Positions 58,165 through 64,000 of a stretch of DNA of 64,000 bases are shown here, piece by piece. Positions within the stretch are counted from its first letter, which is position 1; each line of letters begins with the position of its first letter. The notes under the pieces are model-generated. The model did not search any database and was not told where the DNA came from. It worked only from the letters and a program-made list of their open reading frames with translations. The stretch covers positions 1 through 64,000 of the forward strand of contig PLYZ01000017.1 of NCBI GenBank assembly GCA_003151935.1. The letters run 5' to 3'. A program made the translations under genes and the position numbers. Origin of the DNA: Candidatus Dormiibacterota bacterium (GTDB lineage: Bacteria; Chloroflexota; Dormibacteria; Dormibacterales; Dormibacteraceae).

Positions 58165-58995
58165 TCAAAGAGCGAGCAGGGCGACCCCCGCGAGAGTGGC
58201 CACGGCGCCGGAGAGTTTGAGCGGTAAGGCCTCCCTCTCACGCAGCCTCCAAACGCCCCAGATCGCCACCCCTACGACCGCCGTCTCGCGCACCGGAGCG
58301 ACGACGGAAAGGGGCGCGAGGCTCAATGCCCAGAGGACCAGCAGGTAGCCGCCCCACATGAAGATCCCGATCAGCGTCGCCTGGGCGCGACTCAAAACGG
58401 GTCCGCTGGATGGTTGCTCGACGGTAGGGCGGCGTCCGGCGGTCAGGCGCGCCGCGATCCATGTCGAGACAGATATGCCGGCGAGCATCAGGACGATCAG
58501 CAGCCAGCCATACAGCCACGGCGTGGAGAGCCGCACACCAATGCGGTCGACCGCGGTGTACGACGCGATGGCCACCCCGGTGAGCAAGGCAGGAACCGTG
58601 GCCCGCCCGCGGGCCTGCGAGAGCGTGACCGCGAGGATGCCTGCGAGCAACAGGCCGACCCCGACGAGCTGGAGGCCGGTCAGACGCTCATGAAGCAGCA
58701 CCAGGCCGGCGATGACCGCGAGCAGCGGAGCCGAGCCGCGCGCGATCGGATATACGGCCGAGAGTTCGCCTCGCCGGTAAGCAGCTGCGAGGAGCCAGAG
58801 ATAGGTCACCTCCAAAAACCCAGACAGCGCGCACCATCCCGCGGCGGCCGGGGCAAGACCTGGCCGGCCGGCCCACAGCCAAGCCACCGCGACCGGCGGT
58901 GTAGCCACCAGCGTCGCGGCGAGCGTGGCGCGCTGAAAGGTGGCCATGGGATCGCCGCTCACCTTCACGAGCACGTTCCACGTGCCGTGAAGCAC
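58165..58995 (-). CDS. EamA/DMT superfamily transporter
   Basis: Ten hydrophobic segments; YLWLLAAAYRRGELSAVYPIARGSAPLLAVIAGLVLLHERLT. Confidence 0.88.
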   Translation of the reverse strand: MLHGTWNVLVKVSGDPMATFQRATLAATLVATPPVAVAWLWAGRPGLAPAAAGWCALSGFLEVTYLWLLAAAYRRGELSAVYPIARGSAPLLAVIAGLVLLHERLTGLQLVGVGLLLAGILAVTLSQARGRATVPALLTGVAIASYTAVDRIGVRLSTPWLYGWLLIVLMLAGISVSTWIAARLTAGRRPTVEQPSSGPVLSRAQATLIGIFMWGGYLLVLWALSLAPLSVVAPVRETAVVGVAIWGVWRLREREALPLKLSGAVATLAGVALLAL

Positions 58996-59030
58996 GGCGG
59001 CGGCCAGCGCCAGCGCGATCGCGGCGGCGA

Positions 59031-59732
59031 TCAGTCGGGTGGCCCGGTGGTGCGGCGTGGCCGCGCGAGCAGGCGCCCGAGGAGCCGGTACACCTCGGGA
59101 TTGACCAGAAGGCCATTGTGGGTGCCCCAGACGGGCATGGATGGGATGTCCGGCCGAAGGCAGGAACGGAAGTTCACCACGTCATCCGAGCGGGTGTAGA
59201 TCGAGGTCGTCGGAACTATAGGAGCCAGGCTCAGGTCGTGAGAAAAACGTCCCTCGGGATGCCACCTGCGGCCGTATGCGATCTCGCTCGCCGTCTTGAC
59301 CACGCCAACCGCGCGGCGGGTCATCAAGGCGAGGTCGGTCGTGTCGGCCAGGGGAGCCCCCAGGGTGATCACCTGCTCGACGCTCTGCGGGTGGCGCTGC
59401 GCCAGGACCTTGGCGAGCAACCCTCCCCGGCTGTGTCCCACGATGCTGACGCATGCGCCGGCCTGGGCCTGGACCTCGAGGAGGCGGCGGCGAAGTCTTG
59501 CCAGCAGCCGCTCCGAGTCGCTGATGTTGAGGAGGATGCCTGACAGGTGGGGTTTGTAGCCGATGCGTGCGAGCCAGTTGGAAAGCACGGTCAGGGACCA
59601 GTCACCGGAGAGAAAGCCTGGAATCAGAAGCACCGGCCGCCCATCGCCACGTGGCACCCCGCGACCGCGAAATACCGGGTCGCGCAGCAGCACCGACATC
59701 TCGCGAAACGCGAGCGGATCCCATAACTTCAC
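59031..59732 (-). CDS. Alpha/beta hydrolase (lipase-like, GHSRGG)
   Basis: PVLLIPGFLSGDWSLTVLSNWLARIGYKPH and SIVGHSRGGLLAKVLAQRHPQ. Start approximate. Confidence 0.85.
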   Translation of the reverse strand: MKLWDPLAFREMSVLLRDPVFRGRGVPRGDGRPVLLIPGFLSGDWSLTVLSNWLARIGYKPHLSGILLNISDSERLLARLRRRLLEVQAQAGACVSIVGHSRGGLLAKVLAQRHPQSVEQVITLGAPLADTTDLALMTRRAVGVVKTASEIAYGRRWHPEGRFSHDLSLAPIVPTTSIYTRSDDVVNFRSCLRPDIPSMPVWGTHNGLLVNPEVYRLLGRLLARPRRTTGPPD

Positions 59733-59796
59733 GGAGGCGAATCGTAGGTTGTAGGCCAGGGAAGGGGGTGGCCGGCCGTGCGCCTTGCGCAATCGG

Positions 59797-60798
59797 TCAG
59801 CTGGCGTAAACGCCCCCGTCGGTTCCCACCTGGAGCGCAATCGAGGCCAGCGGCGTCGGTGCCGGACCGGAGACGACCGCCGCGGCCTGAGAGGGGTCGA
59901 ACGCGGCGCCGTGGCACGGGCAGGTCAGCAGCTTCTGGCCGGAGTCATACGCGACAGTGCATCCGGCATGCGTGCACACGGCATCGAACGCCACGACGCC
60001 GCCTCCGCTGAGTGAAATAGCGATCGCCGGGTCTCCGGTGGTGGGGTCCTGGAAGGTGAGGGAGCCCTGAGCCTGCAGGTCGGCGAGGGCGCCGATCCTG
60101 GTCCCGGTCGGGGAGGCGACCGGCGAGGGGCTGGGGACCGGCGTCGTGCTGCTCGATGCCGCTTGAATCGATGGACGCGGCCGAGGCAGCAGCGCAAGCA
60201 CCCAGACCAGGGCCACCGCAGCGCCGCCCAGCTGAAGCAGCAGGCGGCGCCGGCTCAAGTCTGTGGTCGCCGGCCGGCCACGCGCATCCGCCTGTGTGGA
60301 TGGTCCGAAGATCAGCGGCCTGACAGTCAGGACGCCCTGGTCGCCAACCAGGATCAGCGTGATCCAGGCGACGGTGTAGATGCTGTCGGAGCCCAGGAAG
60401 TAGGGCTGAACCGACCAGCTTGCCGTGAGGAAGAAGACGAGGTTCACGAGCGCGCCGGCCGCCGCTGCCCACCGCGTCGCGAGGCCGAGCAGCACGAGCA
60501 CTCCGATCGCCAGCTCGACCGCGATCACCCCGATCCCGGCCAGCTGCGGCACGGGGAGCGCAAAAACCTGGATCAGGAACCCGATCGGAGAGTGCGCCGC
60601 AAAGCTCTGAAGCTGCGTACCGATGTAGCTCGAGGCGCCCGGTTGCAGGAATCCCGGGTCTGCGATCTTCTGCAGCCCGGCGTAGACGAACGTCGCGCCG
60701 AGGAAAAACCGCAGCGGGAGCGTGCCGTAGGCGAGCCGCCGGTCCGCCGTCTGCCCGGTGAGGCGCTGAGGCTGAGGACGCTGTGCCTTTCTGGCCAA
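59797..60798 (-). CDS. DoxX/DoxD-like membrane domain fused to Tat-like segment and Rieske [2Fe-2S] domain
   Basis: N-terminal LPLRFFLGATFVYAGLQKIADP; SRRRLLLQLG; Rieske CTHAGCTV...CPCHGAAFD. Confidence 0.9.
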   Translation of the reverse strand: MARKAQRPQPQRLTGQTADRRLAYGTLPLRFFLGATFVYAGLQKIADPGFLQPGASSYIGTQLQSFAAHSPIGFLIQVFALPVPQLAGIGVIAVELAIGVLVLLGLATRWAAAAGALVNLVFFLTASWSVQPYFLGSDSIYTVAWITLILVGDQGVLTVRPLIFGPSTQADARGRPATTDLSRRRLLLQLGGAAVALVWVLALLPRPRPSIQAASSSTTPVPSPSPVASPTGTRIGALADLQAQGSLTFQDPTTGDPAIAISLSGGGVVAFDAVCTHAGCTVAYDSGQKLLTCPCHGAAFDPSQAAAVVSGPAPTPLASIALQVGTDGGVYAS

Positions 60799-60908
60799 GT
60801 CGAAGGGACGTTACCGGGAATTGGCCATGCCCTTCCTGTGCCAACGCTGTGAATTCGCCGAGAGCTGGCGCCCGATTAATTGCACAGACTGTATGTCAAA
60901 CTAATTGG

Positions 60909-61490
60909 GTGAGCGCCCGACGCTACAGCCTCGGCCGGCGGCAGCCTGAGGTAGAGCGCACCAGGTCCGCGATCCTCGCCGCCGCGCGCCGATTGGTCGT
61001 CGACCTCGGTCCCGAATCAAGCCTGGCCAGGGTGGCAGAGGCCGCGGGAGTATCCCGGATCACCGTTTACAACCAGTTCGGCTCCAAGGCCGGGCTCCTG
61101 GAAGCGCTGGCGGCAGGAGCGGGCCGCGAGCTCCAGGGCGCGCCGGGGCCTGGAACCGACGCCGGTTTCACCGATGACTTGAAGCTGCGCATCGAGCAGG
61201 CCTGCGCGTCCTGGGCGGCTGATCCCGACCTGTACCGCCAGCTTCACGGCCACCGTCGGGAGCACGGCGGCCAGGCCGAAATCGACCGCGCCCTGGCCGA
61301 ACGCCTCGCCGCGCACGACCGCCTGCGGCCGGGATGCTCGATCAAGGAAGCGGAGGACGTGATCGGGATCCTCACCTCGTTTCCGGTGTTCGACCGCCTT
61401 CACAAAGGCGGACGCCGCTCGCCCTCAGCCGTCGCGGAGATCCTGATGCGGATGACATCGGGGTTCATGACACCCTCGCCCTCGGTCTAG
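60909..61490 (+). CDS. TetR family transcriptional regulator
   Basis: RTRSAILAAARRLVVDLGPESSLARVAEAAGVSRITVYNQFGSKAGLLEAL. Confidence 0.92.
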   Translation: MSARRYSLGRRQPEVERTRSAILAAARRLVVDLGPESSLARVAEAAGVSRITVYNQFGSKAGLLEALAAGAGRELQGAPGPGTDAGFTDDLKLRIEQACASWAADPDLYRQLHGHRREHGGQAEIDRALAERLAAHDRLRPGCSIKEAEDVIGILTSFPVFDRLHKGGRRSPSAVAEILMRMTSGFMTPSPSV

Positions 61491-61500
61491 GATTGACGCA

Positions 61501-62430
61501 TTGCGCCATAAAACCGCCGACCTGGACGGACCCGTTCACTACGTCGACTTCGGCGGCACCGGCAGGCCGCTGCTCATGGTGCACGGGCTGGGCGGCAGCG
61601 CCCTGAACTGGATGGCCGTCGGTCCGGAGATCGCGAAGAGCTACCACGCGATCGCCCTCGACCTCGCGGGCTTCGGGCAGACGCCCCTGTTTCGCCGGCT
61701 GGCCGCGGTCGGGGCCAACGCCGGGCTCGTTCACGAGTTCATCCAGAAGGTGATCGGCGAGCCGGTGGTGATCATGGGCAACTCGATGGGCGGCCACATC
61801 GCCGTCCTCGAGGCGGCGATCCACCCGTCATGGGTGAACGCGGCCGTCCTGGTGGACCCGGCGATCCCGGGGGCCCACGTCACCCGCCCCGAGCCCGCGA
61901 TGCTTGGTGTGATGGCGGGCCTTACGGTCCCCGGCCTCGCCGAGATTCTGCTCGACCGGCGTGCGCGCCTGCTCGGCCCGGAAGGATTGGTCCGCGAGAC
62001 CCTGTCCATCGTCTGCGCCGATCCATCTCGCGTGCCGGCCGACGTCGTCGAGGCTCACATCCAGCTCATGCTGGAACGCGACCGGCTGGGCCGTCAGAAC
62101 GGCCGCGCCTTTCTGCAGGCGAGCCGGTCGATCGGCCTGCGCATGGCCGATCCGCGTTTCTGGACCCAGGTAAGCAGGGTTCGCGCCCCGACCCTGATCA
62201 TCCACGGCAGCCTCGACCGGCTCATCCCGCTCGCCGCAGCCAGGGAGCTGGCGCGCCGCCGGCCCGACTGGACGCTCGAGATCCTCGAAGGTGTTGGTCA
62301 CGTCCCCATGATGGAGACGCCGGACAGATTTATGAACGCGCTCAACGCCTGGAGCACGTATCGAATCGCCCGCGAACCGGAAGTAGTCGGCGCACAGGCG
62401 AATGGCGGATCGGACTCGCTGGATTCATAA
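61501..62430 (+). CDS. Alpha/beta hydrolase
   Basis: LLMVHGLGGSALNWMAV, MGNSMGGHIAVLEAAIHP, GVGHVPMMETPDRF. Confidence 0.9.
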   Translation: MRHKTADLDGPVHYVDFGGTGRPLLMVHGLGGSALNWMAVGPEIAKSYHAIALDLAGFGQTPLFRRLAAVGANAGLVHEFIQKVIGEPVVIMGNSMGGHIAVLEAAIHPSWVNAAVLVDPAIPGAHVTRPEPAMLGVMAGLTVPGLAEILLDRRARLLGPEGLVRETLSIVCADPSRVPADVVEAHIQLMLERDRLGRQNGRAFLQASRSIGLRMADPRFWTQVSRVRAPTLIIHGSLDRLIPLAAARELARRRPDWTLEILEGVGHVPMMETPDRFMNALNAWSTYRIAREPEVVGAQANGGSDSLDS

Positions 62431-62453
62431 CGGAGAAGCGCTCAAGCAACAGC

Positions 62454-63251
62454 GTGGCAAACGTCGCAGAACTTCATCACAGCAAGCGCCGCTCACGGCT
62501 GGGAATCGCCGCGTCGATCCTGCCTGAGCTTCGACACCGTGGTCGCTGGGACCCGATGCCGCCGATGTGGCTCGAAGGCCGCGTGTACATCGAGTACCTG
62601 CGCCTCATTCGCGACCCGGTGTTCCGCGGCGTGGAGGTCCCGCCCGGTCTGGGGAAGCCGGTGATGCTAATCCCCGGCTTCCTCGCCGGAGACTGGACTC
62701 TGCACACGCCCTTCCAGTGGCTGCGGCGCATCGGATACCGGCCGCGAGTCGCGGGCGTCACGTTCAACGTCATGTACTCGGAGGTGATGCTCCGTCCTCT
62801 CGTCGATACGCTGCGCGAGCTTCGGCGCAAGACGGGCGCGCGCGTTTCGCTGGTCGGACACAGCCGTGGTGGCGTGCTCGCCAAAGTGCTTTCGCACAGA
62901 AGGCCGGACCTGGTCGAGCAGGTGATCACGCTCGGGTCTCCACTCCACGACCCGTTCGACATCCATCCGCTGACCATGGCCGGCGTGACGGCCGCGCACA
63001 TCTACAACGTGTTTCGGTACGGGCACCCGGCGTCGGTCGAGCAGCGATTCCTGCGCGACCTGGCCGCTGTGCCGCGCGTGCCGATAACCTCGATCTACTC
63101 GCGATCCGACGGTGTCGTCAACTGGAAGGCATGCCTGCGCCCGGACATCAACGCGATCGAGGTGCCGGGCAGCCACATCGGTCTCGCGCTCAATCCGGAC
63201 GTGTACCGGATCCTGGCCTACCTCCTGCCCGCCCCCTGGCGTGAGAGTTAG
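62454..63251 (+). CDS. Alpha/beta hydrolase (lipase-like), paralogue of 59031-59732
   Basis: PVMLIPGFLAGDWTLHTPFQWLRRIGYRP and SLVGHSRGGVLAKVLSHRRPD. GTG start inferred. Confidence 0.85.
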   Translation: MANVAELHHSKRRSRLGIAASILPELRHRGRWDPMPPMWLEGRVYIEYLRLIRDPVFRGVEVPPGLGKPVMLIPGFLAGDWTLHTPFQWLRRIGYRPRVAGVTFNVMYSEVMLRPLVDTLRELRRKTGARVSLVGHSRGGVLAKVLSHRRPDLVEQVITLGSPLHDPFDIHPLTMAGVTAAHIYNVFRYGHPASVEQRFLRDLAAVPRVPITSIYSRSDGVVNWKACLRPDINAIEVPGSHIGLALNPDVYRILAYLLPAPWRES

Positions 63252-63262
63252 TATCGGTACCT

Positions 63263-63353
63263 AGCGGGAGCTCGGCTTCGGAGGATGAAGCGGGCTGAGA
63301 GGGCGCCGTGACGCCGACCGCATGAACCTGAACTGGGTAATGCCAGCGGAGGG
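63263..63353 (+). promoter_or_regulatory. TPP riboswitch (THI element)
   Basis: THI-box landmarks gcgggagctc...gggctgagaggg...ccgaccgcatgaacctgaactgggtaatgccagcggaggga directly before an ATG. Confidence 0.95.
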
Positions 63354-63359
63354 AGATAG

Positions 63360-64000
63360 ATGAGCGATCTCGCCGTGCGGGCGGTCGATTCGGATTCGTT
63401 TGGAAGGGTCGAGAGCCACGGCATCGACTCGATCCCGGCAGCAGAGAGACACGGGACGCCACGCGAGCTCGCCTTCCTGTGGGCGGGCGCGTTCGTCAAT
63501 TACGCAAGCCTGTTCACCGCCAGCCTGCTCACGACCTATTACGGCCTTGGGGTGTGGGATGGACTTCTGGCGACAGGTCTCGGAACGGTCGCCGCGGCGG
63601 TGATCCTCGGTCTGTTGAGCAACACCGGCCCGCGATCGGGCGAGCCGCAGATCGTTTTCACGCGCCGGATCTTCGGCCTTCGTGGTTCGTACCTGGGCGC
63701 GGGACTGACCCTGTTTCTTGCGATCGGATGGTTCGCGGTCGACTGCGTGATCGCGGCGCAGGCCGGCGCTCAGCTGCTCGGGGGAGGCAATCGCTGGATC
63801 ACGCTCGGGCTCGTCCTTCTGATCGCCGCCGTCAGCGTGGCGGTTGCGATCTTCGGTCACGAGACGATCAAGGTCCTGGCCACCTATGGCGCGGTTGCGT
63901 TCGCGGCCCTCTCACTTGCGCTTTTCGTCTCTCTTGCTCCGCAGTTCCATTGGGCTCAGGGTCCTGGCGTCTCGGGCGCCGCATATCCGGGCAGCTTCGT
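63360..64000 (+). CDS. NCS1-family permease (CytX/HMP-type candidate), truncated by window end
   Basis: Manual translation MSDLAVRAVDSDSFGR...FLWAGAFVNYASLFTASLLTTYYGLG...GPRSGEPQIVFTRRIFGLRGSYLGAGLTLFLAIGWFAVDC. Absent from ORF track because no stop is in the window. Confidence 0.88.
   Translation, partial: MSDLAVRAVDSDSFGRVESHGIDSIPAAERHGTPRELAFLWAGAFVNYASLFTASLLTTYYGLGVWDGLLATGLGTVAAAVILGLLSNTGPRSGEPQIVFTRRIFGLRGSYLGAGLTLFLAIGWFAVDCVIAAQAGAQLLGGGNRWITLGLVLLIAAVSVAVAIFGHETIKVLATYGAVAFAALSLALFVSLAPQFHWAQGPGVSGAAYPGSF

Noticed and set aside
1-64000. CRISPR arrays, tRNA/rRNA genes, prophage or intact IS elements
   Set aside because: I found no direct repeat-spacer pattern, tRNA cloverleaf-like segment, rRNA signature or transposase/integrase ORF by eye. 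A tRNAscan-SE/ISEScan/CRISPRCasFinder run would be decisive.

Overview
High-GC bacterial chromosomal window, densely coding with short intergenic gaps. It looks like core or housekeeping-type sequence. I saw no rRNA, tRNA, CRISPR array, prophage or intact transposase. The gene repertoire resembles the Chloroflexota/Dormibacterota/Actinomycetota range, but I cannot assign taxonomy from sequence alone. Main blocks: (1) a WS/DGAT acyltransferase, an S9 peptidase with a long Pro/Glu-rich linker and C-terminal FHA domain, and a membrane-anchored SUOX-like molybdoenzyme; (2) fixC-like, coaE, CaiB/BaiF, galU, a threonine dehydratase-like gene, plsC, a peptidase S51 gene, gltX, lgt and rlmN; (3) a 1342-aa multi-GAF histidine kinase with two response regulators; (4) a MerR regulator plus a menaquinone locus (menF, menD, menH-like, menA, menB) with extra alpha/beta hydrolases; (5) a cox-type molybdenum hydroxylase cluster (coxG, S, L, M, D, E and xdhC/coxI-like) whose large subunit carries a form-II-like YRGAGR motif; (6) an amidase, a methyltransferase, a GHL10-like lipoprotein, an AlkA-like glycosylase, cspA, a DoxX-Rieske fusion and several alpha/beta hydrolases; (7) a TPP (THI-box) riboswitch in front of an NCS1-type permease that runs off the window end and is missing from the ORF track. 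The observations most worth checking are the S9-linker-FHA fusion, a short upstream ORF plus inverted repeat in the cspA leader, a near-perfect palindrome in the AT-rich divergent promoter of a CGNR zinc-finger gene, a convergent terminator stem that contains both flanking stop codons, two dispersed remnants of one HNH family, and two families of dispersed hairpin repeats. I found no clear, wholly new multi-gene system.
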